Counted from the stretch's first letter, positions 24,501 to 34,365 are shown. The stretch: 64,000 bases of DNA from Pachyseris speciosa (GCA_016490735.1 JAEMWC010000048.1:273501-337500), one strand, 5' to 3'. The notes: generated by a model from the letters alone, not told the origin. Translations and numbers: made by a program.

Positions 24501-27500
24501 GACGGATTCATTTTCATCATCAAATGGAAAATATGGAATGAAAATGGTATTAAAATCAAAGTAAATGACAACAGTTCAAGAATTTGGAGAAAAAACTTAA
24601 CTTTTTCTGGAGATATTCTTTAGCTTGACGGTAGAAAATTTGCACACCCAGTACATTGAATTGTGAAATTCGATCGCACACAAATGGTCTGTCACATGAT
24701 TCGCGTGAAAATTATTGACTGCTTATCTCGGGTGAAAATGCTTTTTGCTGTTAATCTTGCGTGAAAATACTTTTTGCTTATGTTTACAAGACTCCATATA
24801 AGTGAACTAACCAAGGTACTCAATGCAAAAGTGATTTATATGTTAAAATCCACCAGCACGTTAATCTCTACATGTGTTTACATGACCAGACAGCCAATCA
24901 TGAGTTTTGTGCTTTTGAATATTTGCCGCGTGTGGCAATGAAACTTTTCCTTGTACTGTTTTCCAAGATACTCAGCTCATCGAAAACGGACCGACTTCTC
25001 GTGATGCCGATTGCCCACTCTTAGATGAATTTTCTGTGATGTTTTCAAAGTGAAAATTTTTCCACTGCAGCTGAGCAAATTTCATTTCCAGTCCTCGCCA
25101 GAACTTTTCAAGGTGACAGTGCCCTCCATGATTGCAATAAATTCTGGGAATCAAATGGCCTCTCCAACGCAGAAAACACTGAATCAAGCATCCCATTTTT
25201 TCGCCTAAGTCAAAAAACAACTCTCCTTTCCCAGTTTCTGCCATGGCAACCTTTGGCAAATGGGCCAACACTCTCAACTACAGGCCACCTTTAAGACGAG
25301 AGTTGCTTTCAGACTGTCCCGCCTAGCTCAGTACTCTGTCCTGCAAAATGCCGATTTGCTCGCTCCGGCAGTCAACTTAAATCTCTTCGCGTTTGGCAAG
25401 CACAGAGAAACACCACTCGCTTCTTTGAGAAGTGTCTGACTTGCGGATCTACAGAATTAAATGACGTCTTTTTGACCACCAGGCTGGCGAGTTTCCATTA
25501 AATTTACTTAGCGATCAACACCTCAGAGCCACGTAAGTTTCCTATCAACAAAACGTAAATCGATGTTTTAACCGCCAAATGTGTAGTCTACATCACACTA
25601 TCAAACAATCCTTTTCTACCGGTCAATCATTTCACATGCTCTTCAGGTAATTCAATCCATGCGTGAATATTAATATACCGTATTTTATCGGCTATAAGCC
25701 GAGCGATTTTTACACATGTTTGGCCTAACTTACATTCAAATGAGCTCAACTGAATTGAAGGGCATTCCGCAAAAGGGGCGTATATTGGTTTTTTGCCTTA
25801 AAACCCAAATCTTTCTAAACTCACTCTACTTTGGCATACAGACTGGTTATGATGTCAGAAATGAAGTTCTGTACTTATTTTGCGATTAAAAAGCTAGCCT
25901 TCTAAGGATTAGCTTATGACTTTTCCCCAAAACTCAAGAAACAGAAACAAAAGGATCTGATGCATGATTAGTTTCTTTTGTTTGAGTTGTTCCATTTGTA
26001 GGCAAAAGTCATAGGCTAATCCTTCGGATCCTAGCTTTTTAATCGCAAAATAAGTACAGAACTTCATTTCTGACATCATAACCAGTCTGTATGCCAAAGT
26101 AGAGTGAGTTTATAGAGATTTGGATTTTAAGGCAAAAAAAGCGATATATGCCCCTTTTGCGGAACGCCCTTTAATTATATTACGTTAAAAATATTAGAAA
26201 TATAATATAAAATGCATGATCAACTGATCAACAGTTTACTGTGCCTTGCACACTAGCTACATTTTTTCAGTTAGATCTTCACCAGTTTGGCTATAATGCC
26301 AGAATAGTGGGGCTCCCTGTCTCCTGTTTACATATCCTTTCTTACTTCAACAGTTAGTGACAGCCAACTGACTCTGATGGCTCCTACATGTACAATGCAA
26401 CAGTATGCATAACTGTTTTGCCAGGTCAGGGAGTGGACATCCATTGTTTTACTTAACAAATAGATTCCATGTTGCCGTGAGTCTGTTCAGTAATAGATCA
26501 CAGATAACGTCAAAATGTGGTAAAAACAAAGAAGCGGCACACGAGCCGCAGGCGAGTGTGTCACTGATGTTTTTACCACATTTTGACGTCTTCTGTGATC
26601 TATTACTGAACAGACGCCCGGCAACATGGAATCTATTTATTTTATATAATAAAGAAACAAAATGCAAGCGAAAAACTTGTTTATTTTCACATTTCTGGAA
26701 AAATAGTTGCAGTGATGACGTAATCTGTGCATCTGTCCTCTAATAGATCATAGCTAAGAACCAATCACAACGCGAGAACTATTCACCTTATTACATAAAG
26801 TGCTATAGCTACTGTATTGCAACACATAGATGTATAAATCACCATTTAACCAGGATATGAAAAATACCCTTAATTCATATTTACATGTAACAATAATTTA
26901 CATGTGTTAGTTTGTTCTGTTTACAGCATTATATGTAGTCTACTATGCTCTTGGATTGAAGGACCAAAGGTCCCATGAAAGTGCAAAATTAATATTACAG
27001 ATATGTTAGCAATAATTTGCCTTTTTCCACTAACCCCAACATCTTGAAGACTTTAGGGATTTCATCTGCTGGTTTTGAGTCCAATGCTGCTGTCTTCTGA
27101 GAGTCAGCCTTTATGTACTTGTAAAGAAACTAGAGAAAAAATAAAAAGGTTTCAGCAGGTACTATGATAACAAGGCAAACTTCATATCTAACACACTGTT
27201 CACCAAACAATGGAACAACTTCCATTGTATTCACATTCAAGTGCTGCCCGTTCGTTTTGGAATGAAACTAAAATGTCTTTTCTGATTTTACATCACCTGG
27301 AAAATGTTACAGAATTCTTTCATCGACGGTGCACTTAGGATCCTCATGGAGATTTGGTGTGGATAATTGAACTCTGTTAGAAACTAGAAAAGGAATGACA
27401 TTATCAGGACTAATAGACACAAAGATGAAGGTTACTATTAAATGTGATATGTTACATGAAGATGACCATTATCGACCTGGCTATATAGAGTGAACTTTCA

Positions 27501-28555
27501 CATGATGTCACGGTGACCATGTTGGTGTCCCAAAACAAAGAAATGTCAGCCATGTTGGTGTCCCAAATTAAACCTCTGGAAATTGAATTCTATTTTTGTA
27601 AAAAATACTTCTTTTGTTTCACTAAACCAATATGGCTGGTAGTCACATACAAGTCACAAGCTACAATGCACATATGAAGATCCCCTCAAAAAAGACAAAA
27701 TATACTCTGTAACAAACCTCCATAAGATATCTGATCATCCTTTGCTGATAACCTATGGTAGAAAAACATTAACAATTTGTTTACTAGCCCTGTGGGTGAA
27801 TGGCAGCTGCTTAACAAATCCCCTTGCTGCAGGTCATCCACAGCAATTTTTTGTTGTAAGCTCGAGAGAAGAAAAAAATCGAGGATTTCAATGAATCCTC
27901 AACTGCGTGATTTCTATCTGTAATGATAACTCCCATTGTGAGAAAAGAAGTTTCGACTGGATGACTGATCGCAAATTCTTTCTCACTCACCTCGGTCTGA
28001 AAGTGGTCTTGTATCTTTCATCTGCGCACAATTTTCTCTGCCATACTGGCTAGATGTCCTCCTGGCAAGATACCAATGGCAGAAGATAGCTAAATTGACG
28101 CGAGGCACGAGAACAATGTACGCAATCTTCTCCTCGTGTAGAAAATTATGTCAGCAAAGAATAGTTTGAGTTTCCTTACAAATTCATTTTGTCAAAACAT
28201 AAAGTGGCACAGGGTGACATGGACGTTAACATTACATAGGTTGAAGGAAAAAACAGAGCTCACCTCCTCGCGTGAGCACTCGATTGTTAAGACAAAATCG
28301 CCATTATTAACAGTAGAAATGGCCTAAAAATGCGGCGATGGTAAAAAAATAGTTTGAACTTTTATGGATGACGTTTGAATTATTTTGAATTTACCTCCCG
28401 GTTGTAGATCTCGTATTTGCAAGCGAAGGCCTCCCCGATGTTGAAGGTCGATGACTTCCAAATGAAGAACGCGGTCCGAGAGAAGTTTTCTTCTCTCGAA
28501 CGACTGGTCTGCTTTGATTTCCAGTGTTTAAAGTTCCTAAAGTAGTACGTCTCAT
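8180..28555 (-). CDS. NDC80: NDC80 (HEC1) outer kinetochore protein, complete 20-exon gene
   Basis: Kinetochore subunit that binds microtubules as part of the NDC80 complex. Exons (minus, 5' to 3'): 28555-28395, 28061-27991, 27752-27718, 27383-27297, 27129-27035, 23135-23033, 22341-22237, 15350-15251, 15008-14982, 14810-14743, 14483-14434, 14216-14122, 13238-13195, 11964-11803, 11692-11531, 11165-11076, 10788-10696, 9810-9671, 9383-9281, 8302-8180. All phases join, giving 637 codons; human NDC80 has 642. The basic N-tail starts MRRTTLG and has RRTT/RRTS sites like Aurora B targets. The calponin-homology head includes [32 protein letters not shown] and [21 protein letters not shown] long coiled coil follows, interrupted near [13 protein letters not shown] at the known loop region. 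The start is the first in-frame ATG fitting the family. Homology is by recognition, not a search. Confidence 0.95.
8571..8775 (+). mobile_element. tRNA-derived SINE in the last NDC80 intron
   Basis: The head resembles a tRNA promoter: an A box around AGTGGTGAGAGAACTCG and a B box in GGTTCGTTCTC. It is followed by a conserved-looking body (CTCCGAGAGGTTTCTCTCCGG, then CCCCTCTCCTCAAAAACCAA). I recall this body from abundant cnidarian SINEs. It is non-coding; short ORFs across it are spurious. Confidence 0.6.
12025..12085. repeat. GGGGA-type simple repeat
   Basis: Purine tract of repeated GGGAGGGGA units in an NDC80 intron, between the exons ending at 11964 and starting at 13195. It produces a proline/serine-rich artefact ORF on the minus strand. 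Confidence 0.8.
12505..12790 (-). mobile_element. tRNA-Thr-derived SINE
   Basis: A 73-nt tRNA-like head at 12645-12573 (minus) begins GGCTTCATAGCTCAG and ends with a GGTTCAA-like T-loop (here mutated to GGATCAAA) and TGAAGTC. It is followed by CCTGAA-T-run-TTCAGGCTTC and the GCAATTGCATAAATTGCG tail. The same family recurs twice near 39.5-40.0 kb, which supports a mobile repeat rather than a tRNA gene. It lies inside an NDC80 intron. Confidence 0.65.
12905..13024. mobile_element. 120-bp foldback MITE
   Basis: Arms of about 50 bp are near-perfect inverted repeats: GACCGAGTCAGAAGGGGCTT at the left end and its complement ending at 13024. A spacer around TTACATCGCATTTAAA separates them. It sits in an NDC80 intron. 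Confidence 0.8.
13600..14050. other. Intronic degenerate repeat of CCCTTTCGTATACC blocks
   Basis: Several imperfect copies of a CCCTTTCGTATACC or ACCCTTTCATATACC motif occur between about 13690 and 13985, followed by a run of C at about 14030. Between NDC80 exons; non-coding. Confidence 0.5.
14982..15008 (-). CDS. NDC80: NDC80 27-nt microexon with GC donor
   Basis: Exon 9 of NDC80. The acceptor CCTAG ends at 15009, and the donor is GCAAGC rather than GT. It encodes nine codons bridging exon 8 and exon 10. The joined reading, around [13 protein letters not shown], keeps frame and aligns with human FNVDAFKLESLEAKN. Without it exon 8 would still join exon 10 in frame, so it could be alternatively skipped. 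Only the alignment to the family argues for inclusion. Confidence 0.75.
15366..15424. repeat. (TA)n microsatellite
   Basis: Uninterrupted TA dinucleotide run directly upstream (minus sense) of the NDC80 exon 8 acceptor. Confidence 0.95.
15718..15756 (+). ncRNA. Decayed hammerhead-like motif of a PLE remnant
   Basis: Hammerhead architecture with core mutations: CACC, CTGAGGA (not CTGATGA), stem II GACTGT/ACAGTC, AAAATATA (not GAAAC), then GGTG pairing with CACC. Core changes predict it is inactive. It lies between two TA microsatellites next to other PLE sequence. Confidence 0.5.
15846..15907. repeat. (TA)n microsatellite
   Basis: TA dinucleotide run in an NDC80 intron, immediately upstream of the PLE fragment. 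Confidence 0.95.
15910..16250 (+). mobile_element. 3' fragment of a Penelope-like element
   Basis: The plus strand encodes a broken C-terminal segment containing [20 protein letters not shown] and [16 protein letters not shown] recognise this as the end of a GIY-YIG/PLE protein family common in cnidarians. It is followed by a hammerhead ribozyme at 16201-16246, as expected for the 3' region of a PLE. The upstream reverse transcriptase is missing. Confidence 0.6.
16201..16246 (+). ncRNA. Hammerhead ribozyme of a PLE, intact core
   Basis: Stem I TTGC pairs with GCAA. Core CTGATGA at 16205-16211; stem II TGCTTC-ACAA-GAAGCA; GAA at 16230-16232; stem III ACTC-T-GAGT with a one-base loop; then A at 16242 before predicted cleavage (GTA triplet). 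A T-T mismatch lies at the base of stem II. Minimal hammerheads with tiny stem III are known in Penelope-like elements. Confidence 0.75.
16349..16380. repeat. (TA)n microsatellite
   Basis: Short TA run abutting the left end of the 2.1-kb inverted-repeat element. Confidence 0.85.
16560..16640. repeat. GGGTTAG-rich tract
   Basis: Degenerate GGGTTAGGG-like G-rich stretch inside the 2.1-kb element. Confidence 0.5.
16721..16990. mobile_element. 270-bp MITE with internal palindromes
   Basis: Terminal inverted repeats ATATGTTGTGGTACGAAATT and its complement. Inside are three alternating palindromic blocks built from AGGAGACAAAGGAAATAAAT and CATACCAACTGGTATG, so the element can fold on itself several times. 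Nested in the 16381-18480 element, with which it shares the end motif TATGTTGTGGT. Confidence 0.75.
18035..18110 (+). other. tRNA-like SINE head
   Basis: GTGTGGTGTAATGGATAGG followed by CTTCTGATCCAGAGG and a B-box-like GCAGTTCAAACTCC. The anticodon arm does not fold well, so this is a tRNA-derived repeat rather than a tRNA gene. Confidence 0.4.
18476..18556. repeat. (TA)n microsatellite
   Basis: Long TA run abutting the right end of the 2.1-kb inverted-repeat element. Confidence 0.95.
19313..20333. mobile_element. piggyBac-like non-autonomous element with TTAA duplication
   Basis: TTAA at 19313-19316 and 20330-20333 flank a 1013-bp insert whose ends are CCCATTG and CAATGGG. A TTAA target duplication with CCC-starting inverted ends is the piggyBac signature. 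Removing it rejoins the LINE reading (NQKLL to KDKNFIE) in frame, confirming precise insertion. No transposase was found inside. Confidence 0.8.
21826..21990 (+). repeat. GTAAGTAGT minisatellite at the LINE 3' end
   Basis: Irregular repeats of GTAAGTAGT and GTAAGTACCGTT form the 3' tail region of the LINE before its A-run. Confidence 0.7.
23727..23800 (+). repeat. Degenerate TTAGGG telomere-like tract
   Basis: GTTAGGGTTA-type repeats with variants (GAGTTAGG, GGCTAGGG). An inverted CTAACCC tract lies at about 24346-24425. Both lie in the large NDC80 intron 5. Confidence 0.7.
24346..24425 (-). repeat. Degenerate CTAACCC telomere-like tract
   Basis: Repeats of TAACCCTAGCTC and CTAACCCTAACC, in inverted orientation to 23727-23800 and about 550 bp away. 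Confidence 0.7.
24430..25755. other. NDC80 intron sequence, no gene recognised
   Basis: A 101-codon minus-strand ORF at 24972-25277 has no recognisable domain. I see no repeats with clear ends here; probably old transposon debris. Confidence 0.4.
25760..26169. mobile_element. 410-bp foldback element with about 170-bp arms
   Basis: The left arm begins GGGCATTCCGCAAAAGGGGC, and the right arm ends with the near-complement CCCCTTTTGCGGAACGCCC. The arms pair through GGTTATGATGTCAGAAATGA/CATTTCTGACATCATAACC and end in a spacer with AAACAGAAACAAAAGG. Non-coding; in NDC80 intron 5. Confidence 0.8.
26458..26638. mobile_element. 180-bp foldback MITE
   Basis: Arms of about 73 bp: AAATAGATTCCATGTTGCC at the left and its complement ending CATGGAATCTATTT at the right. 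The loop is CGGCACACGAGCCGCAGGCG. Overlapping ORFs on both strands are artefacts of the palindrome. Confidence 0.85.
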
Positions 28556-28763
28556 TCTTCCGCAAAAAAGTCTGCAAATCTGGTGATCATCAATAAAACT
28601 ACAACAAAAAATTTGTGAACTACAAACAAGCGATGGGAACGGTTCACCTTGAAAACCGCGCTCCCAACGCTCGGTTCCAGCTTGCACTCGGGCTAGAATG
28701 ACAGTACTGTTCATGTACTAGTCATGAATGATACCCTCAACTACTTTTTGGCGCGAATAATGG
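28556..28763. promoter_or_regulatory. 5' flank of NDC80
   Basis: Immediate upstream region of the minus-strand NDC80 start codon. No TATA box is evident. An open reading frame continues upstream of the chosen ATG to 28714 but shows no family similarity, so it is treated as 5' UTR/promoter. This is an inference from position only. Confidence 0.35.
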
Positions 28764-29011
28764 GCCATGTTCTGAACGAGTAAGGGCCCGGGAACGAGGT
28801 TTTAAAATTTATCGACTGGAAAAAATTCTTTCCACTGCATGAAAGAGCATCTCAAAGATGGTCACCTAACCAACTTTGACACTGTTCAATTGAATTGGAT
28901 CTGAAAAAAAAAAATGCGTTTGAAAATTAGAGACTTTGTATGGTTTGGAGGGACACACTTTCCGAAATAGACACATTTGTATGGGAATTTTTTAAGTTTT
29001 AAATGCATGTT

Positions 29012-29042
<31 letters not shown>
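29012..29042. repeat. (ATG)n microsatellite
   Basis: Perfect GATGAT run leading into TAACTTTATTCAAGTCTC, resembling the microsatellite tail of a retroelement. Confidence 0.9.
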
Positions 29043-29043
<1 letters not shown>

Positions 29044-29068
29044 AACTTTATTCAAGTCTCAAATCTGT

Positions 29069-29461
29069 ATAGCCGAACACAAGTGCTCTACTAATTGGGG
29101 AGACTAAAATATGAGGTAAAATCCATAGCCGAACACAAGTGCCCTACTAATTGGGGAGACTAAAATATGAGGTAAAATCCATAGCCGAACACAAGTGCCC
29201 TACTAATTGGGGAGACTAAAATATGAGGTAAAATCCATAGCCGAACACAAGTGCCCTACTAATTGGGGAGACTAAAATATGAGGTAAAATCCATAGCCGA
29301 ACACAAGTGCCCTACTAATTGGGGAGACTAAAATATAAGGTAAAATCCATAGCCGAACACAAGTGCCCTACTAATTGGGGAGACTAAAATATAAGGTAAA
29401 ATCCATAGCCGAACACAAGTGCTCTACTAATTGGGGAGACTAAAATATAAGGTCAAATCCA
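29069..29461 (+). repeat. 56-bp tandem repeat, seven copies
   Basis: ATAGCCGAACACAAGTGCCC starts copies at 29069, 29125, 29181 and onward in exact 56-bp steps through about 29461. Copies differ by single bases (GCTCTA/GCCCTA, ATGAGG/ATAAGG). There is no spacer diversity, so it is a minisatellite and not a CRISPR-like array. Confidence 0.93.
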
Positions 29462-29849
29462 TTCAACTAAAATCTAGTAAAAAATAAGATTAAATCTAAG
29501 AAAAAATTCATTAATTAATGCTATTACAATAATATTACCCACTAGTTGATTAATAACTACATAGTTGAACAGCAAGAACATGTATATCCGTCTTCCTGCA
29601 GAAGAACTTGCATAAAATTTTCGTATCATGCTTTTAAAGTTGTTCAAAGTTTTTGTTGATCTGATATTTGTAGGCAGTTTTCCCCATAATTTTGGTCCAA
29701 GGTAACGCAGAGAATATCTGGCGGCTTTTCAACCAAACGTACTCAAACTTGCTGAAACTGTTTATTTTGAGATACCCTTTCATGTGAGAATCGAAGTTTG
29801 AAATGAAGTTTGGATTTGTTCCCAGGCCCTTACTCGTTTAGAACATGGC

Positions 29850-32320
29850 ACATTATAAGGCGATTTCGGTCAGAAATTGAATCAAAATTTCCTGTCATTT
29901 CCTCCGTAATTCTTTAGAAATTCCTAAGACGTTTGTTCAGTCAACATTTTTGCATCTAGAAGAAAATGATTCAGTGTTAACGCACGGATTTAGTTCAAAG
30001 TCAACTCTACTGAGGTCCAGACCTGCCAGCTCTCACGATTTTGCCGTGGGTCTCACGATTTTTTATCTTTTCTCACAGCCTCACGACAAGACAATCTCAC
30101 GGTGTTTTGGAGGGCATTTTCAGGCACTTGTTGTCGGTGAGCACAAAACTTACAGCCGTTTTACAGTGTCTAAGAATTTGTCCGCTGAAATTAGCCTGTC
30201 CTGAAGAAATGACCCTTCATTATCAGTTCCGTTCTGGTGATATCCTATCAGAATCCTCAAAGAGAGTACACCAAACAACCCAAGATAACATTTAAATAAA
30301 CACTTAATGACTGCAGCCAGTAAAAATAGGGTTCACGTAATGTTGCTCTGGGCAAAAAAGTGAAATCTCACTACTTTTTGTAAAATCTCCAGATTTTTTT
30401 TTCAAGAGTCTCCAGATTTTCCTTTATTAGGAATTGGCAGGTGTGTGAGGCCTTCCAAGGGGTTGTGTGGTCTGGTGCCGCTTTACCGCTGGTTTACAAC
30501 TCTGTCTCTCGCTTGTTTCGTCAGGGAGAAATGTCACTGTCGCAAACTGTCGCCCTTTTCTGCCAATTTCTGTCGATTTTCGGTTTTTTGAGAGAAGATT
30601 GTCGCCTGTTTTAAGATCCATGTTGCTAGTCGCTTCTTAATCTACCCTTGGTACTCCGCGGAGATCAGAAATAGGCTTCTGTAGATTGTCCGCGTAAAAT
30701 GGCATATTATGCTTCTAGCAGTGCTCAGAAGTTTTGGAAATTATGCCAAAATTATGCTAGTTTCTCTAAATTATGCTTCCTATCATCAAAATTAGGCTTC
30801 TTTGGTTTTAAAGGCCCATTATCACCCTTGATGCATCGCGCGCCTTGACCGTTAATTCTCGAATTTCGTGAAACACGAAATTACTCAGACTTCGAAGCCC
30901 TTGTTTTATAAGACCCACTGGACTAAAATGAAGACCCACATAAGGTACGATAACATTGATGTCGTAGGAAGGAAACAATGGATAGCGAGTCCGGCGATGG
31001 GCTTACGGTAATACGCGAAACGAAATGAAACGAAACGAAAATTTGTGTTTGTGACAGTCTCCCGTGTTGTCTATAACTTTTACATTCCCACAGACTATAA
31101 ATAATTAAAAAAGTAATAAACTGAAGAAATATGACAAAAGACACCCCTTAGCAACAAAAACAATCATTTGGGATTTAAAAGATATTATTTGCCGTCTTCT
31201 CAAGGTGGTCTTCGTTTTAGTCCAGAGGGTCTTAGGTCTTAGGTCTTCGTTTCTGGGTCTTCGTTTTAGTAACACCCCTCTTAGTTTTATTGTATCATGG
31301 ACAAATCTCCAAATTTATGGCCGTAAATATGTTCTCTGTGTATTCTTTTTCATTTTCATTATCATTTTGGGAACAATTTGTATGTACGTAAGTTTTGGCC
31401 CGTTTAAAGTCAAAAGAGTCAGTGTGGCAATAGTCGGTAGCGGTAACTTCGCAGCGTCGTTTTTTTTTTTTTTTTTTTTTTATCAAAGTGAGGCTCAAGG
31501 AGGTTTACAGAGACTCGTTGTTTAAGTTTGGTGCTTTTTGCCTCGGAGCTTTCAAGAATTCGCTGACCTTGTTGGAGCCGACTTACTGCGATTTGGAAAC
31601 TGATGTGATGTTGAGTATTAAAAATTATACGTGTCTTGATAACTGTTTTCCACATGTTTGATGTTTTACCTCTAGGTCAATTTGTATAAAAAGTTCTGCG
31701 GCTTTGGTCAACATTTCAGTGTTTTTAATCCGACTTGTCGCTAAATCTCTTTATCGACTGCTATTTTTGTACCCCATCGGGCATTCTAGCTTTGCATTCA
31801 GTTCGCAGCTTGCCTAAACATGCGTGATAATTAATTTCTCCTCCTCGCCGAGATCTCCTTGATCGTTGCGGACTTCCCCGCTTTTTTCCTCCCGTGTTTT
31901 AAAGCGGAGCTCAACGTTTAACTCCTTTAGTCAAGCCGCATGGTCGACTGCATTTTGAACACAGTATAAAGCGAAAGGATATAAATAACTGAATGAGAAC
32001 TTGACGTATGAATATTTTTCTTACTGCAGACTAGAAACCATTACCCGACAAGAAATGTTTTCTTGTGGATATTTTGTTACCATCCTCACCACATAATATC
32101 AGCGAGTTTTATCAATAACGGATCGTTCAATACTTTCCTGTTTTTATTTTAAACCTGTGAACGTATTGTTCACGGTTTCAATGAAGAAATACGAAGAAAT
32201 ATGCAAGTTGTGAATTTGTAGCCATTAGCTTTGCGAAACCGGGGACAAATGATAACTCGGCGTAATGAACCAGTTCAAAAGCCCGATAAAAACCAATCGA
32301 CTAATCAGAGGCATGATAGC
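29850..32320. other. Intergenic stretch, no gene recognised
   Basis: Contains AT-rich blocks with repeated ATTATGC words (about 30690-30790) and AAAGGCCCATTATCACC at about 30810. The latter is roughly inverted near 35130, so an old large element may span this interval. A T20 run lies at about 31462. ORFs are short and have no domain. Confidence 0.4.
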
Positions 32321-32403
32321 CAATCTCGTTCCAAGAGCCTACGTGTCTTTGGTCAGTGTCTTGGCGCTGACCAAAAGACACGTGGGCTCTGGGAACGAGA
32401 TTG
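32321..32403. mobile_element. 83-bp palindromic MITE
   Basis: CAATCTCGTTCC at the left and GGGAACGAGATTG at the right, with inner arms ACGTGTCTTT...AAAAGACACGTG around GTCTTGGCGCTGAC. Near-perfect hairpin. Confidence 0.8.
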
Positions 32404-33517
32404 CATCTAGGCATTACATTACAGACCTTATATAGTATCGTTGACATCAATACCAATGGCAGCAATTCACAAGGCCTGCAGGGTGAGTTAGGGACATCTA
32501 CGACTTTTTCTATTTGGAGCAAGGTCGTAATTTGGAAGCACAGAGAGGTTAAATAATCCACTCCTGTTTTAATAAAACTGAAGTAATTCAACTGTGCACA
32601 TTCACATATTCGTGCAATCGCATATTAGACCATTCAGTACAGTCAATAGGGGTCACAGGTGACTGATTGCTGCAAGATTTCAATATCTGAATATACGTCT
32701 ACGTTCTCAAAATTCTTGGTTTTCAATGGAGGTCTTAGCTATAGGACAACTTTTTGAGATTGCAGAATCCCTAATTTAAACAGAGACTAGAAAGTATGCC
32801 CGATTCACAAATAGCAACCACAAATACCGTGATAAAATAAACATACTTTAGTGAGTATCCTCCACGTGCCACGAATGTATCGGATCGATTAAGTTTTGGA
32901 AATTCGGGTCTCTGAATTTTCGGTTTTGATTCGTTTGTATTCGCTTTTCGGTTTTCATCGCAATTTACTTCGGTTTTTCTTTTTTGAGTGATGTTTTTGT
33001 GCGGTTCTTTGGTTTCTAATAGTCCCTAATTCCCCCCTCGTTATTGTTCATCGCTTTCCTTTCAACAGTATTCGTTTACGTTTGTTGCCTTTTTTTTCAA
33101 TTTTCTTTTTCGTTATTCATATTGTAAGGTAGTGAATGCAAGAGAAATCTGTGCAAAAGTTTTCCTTTCAAAGGCACTGCAAGGATCATTCTTCATTTGA
33201 TTGGGGCTATTGTCAACCTCAAACCTGACTTCACATAAAAGTATACGGTTACAAAAGTGACCCAAGCAGACTCTTTAAAACAAATAAAAAAGAGTGGAAC
33301 ACAAGGCAAGTTTTGAACAATTTGCATTACTAGCAATCACATAAAGACGTGCAGTAACTGGCTGGAGCATTCTTTTCGTAGAAAGCAAATACAAACGTAG
33401 TGTTTAAAGTTTAATATAAGGCAACATCGGCACAAGTTAAGGGATGCCCAACTTTATTAAAGCTGATTCATAGAAAAAAAAAACAAATGCTTTTGCACCT
33501 GTCAAAAAATTATCTCA

Positions 33518-33599
33518 TGGCAGCGGGGGATATCGAACCGACACCTCCACAGAGACTGGTGCCTTAAACCAGCGCTTTAAACCACTCGGCCACGCTACC
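33518..33599 (-). pseudogene. tRNA-Leu(AAG) copy, probably degenerate
   Basis: 82 nt, minus strand, starting GGTAGCGTGGCCGAGTGGTT and ending CGCTGCCA. The anticodon loop TTAAGGC gives AAG. The T-arm (GTCGGTTCGATATCCCC) is mispaired compared with the sister copy at 33836-33917, so it is likely a pseudogene. Confidence 0.6.
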
Positions 33600-33835
33600 T
33601 GAGTGGCACTTATTTGCCTACAATCAATGATTCACAGGGCAAGTTTTGAAGAAATTGTATTGCCAGCACTCACATAAAGACAGTAACTATTTGGAGCATT
33701 ATTTTTGTAGAAAGCAAAACAAGCGTGGTGTTTTAAAATTTAGCCCAAGACAACATCGGCACAAGGCAAGGGATGACCAACTTTATTAAAGTTTATTCAT
33801 AAAAATAAACATAAAATCGGTCTAAAAATATCTCA

Positions 33836-33917
33836 TGGCAGCGGTGGGCTTCGAACCCACGCCTCCGAAGAGACTGGTGCCTTAGACCAGCGCCTTTGAC
33901 CACTCGGCCACGCTACC
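33836..33917 (-). tRNA. tRNA-Leu(AAG)
   Basis: 82-nt class II tRNA on the minus strand. The acceptor stem GGTAGCG pairs with CGCTGCC; the D-arm has GCCGAGTGGTC; the anticodon stem CTGGT/ACCAG holds loop CTAAGGC with anticodon AAG; the variable arm is TCTCTTCGGAGGC; the T-arm GTGGGTTCGAAGCCCAC pairs well. The sequence closely matches animal tRNA-Leu(AAG). Confidence 0.85.
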
Positions 33918-34317
33918 TGATTGGGACTGTTTCGCCTACAATCAATGACGAAACTCATTGGTACCTTTTTAAAAAAATTCAGTTGTGTACGATATAGCTA
34001 GTTGACTGACTTGCAAATGATAATTTTCGCTTCCCCAAAATTAATGTTGGTTAGTTAAAAATCGATCCTATTCCTTGATGGACAGTAAGTCCAATGCCTA
34101 GGAGCAGATAAAGTATTTGTCATTGAAGGTAAAAGTGAGACGGAAACTGATTCTTCAGTCCTGTTATGTTTTAGCTTGTCATCTTAGCTGACGTAACGAC
34201 ATTTTTAGTGCAAGAATATTGAGCTTAGGCCCATGCCTTTTTAGAGAGTGTGCAAAAACGTAGGGTACAAAAGCAAGGGCCGATACAACGTAGAATGGTT
34301 TTAAGTTTTGTGTACTA

Positions 34318-34365
34318 TATTTCGGCTGGCCAAGCCAGCCTTCTTCAGGTACGTAGCACATTCTC
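34318..34365 (-). ncRNA. Hammerhead-like motif with CTGAAGA core
   Basis: Minus strand: GTAC, CTGAAGA, stem II GGCTGG-CTT-GGCCAGCC, GAAATATA, GTAC. The architecture is of the PLE hammerhead kind, but the U of CTGATGA is A and GAAAC is GAAAT, so activity is doubtful. The surrounding ORF (34179-34424, minus) has no domain I can name. Confidence 0.5.

Larger units (their letters stand above)
28764..29849. mobile_element. 1.09-kb element with 32-bp inverted ends
   Basis: The ends at 28764-28795 and 29818-29849 are inverted copies (GCCATGTTCTGAACGAGTAA against its complement, two mismatches overall). The interior holds a GATG/TGATGA microsatellite and seven 56-bp tandem repeats. No protein is recognised. 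Confidence 0.55.
33290..33930. repeat. Tandem duplication of a roughly 320-bp tRNA-Leu-bearing segment
   Basis: Two consecutive segments share AAGTTTTGAA, CTGGAGCATT, GTAGAAAGCAAA, ACATCGGCACAAG, CAACTTTATTAAAG and a tRNA-Leu sequence followed by GCCTACAATCAATGA. The copies are diverged. This is a local segmental duplication. Confidence 0.75.

Noticed and set aside
24972..25277. 101-codon minus-strand ORF as an NDC80 exon or gene
   Set aside because: No similarity to NDC80. The true exons on either side (27035 and 23135) already join in phase, and no splice pattern supports it.
29069..29461. 56-bp repeat as a CRISPR array
   Set aside because: Identical repeats abut directly, with no spacers.
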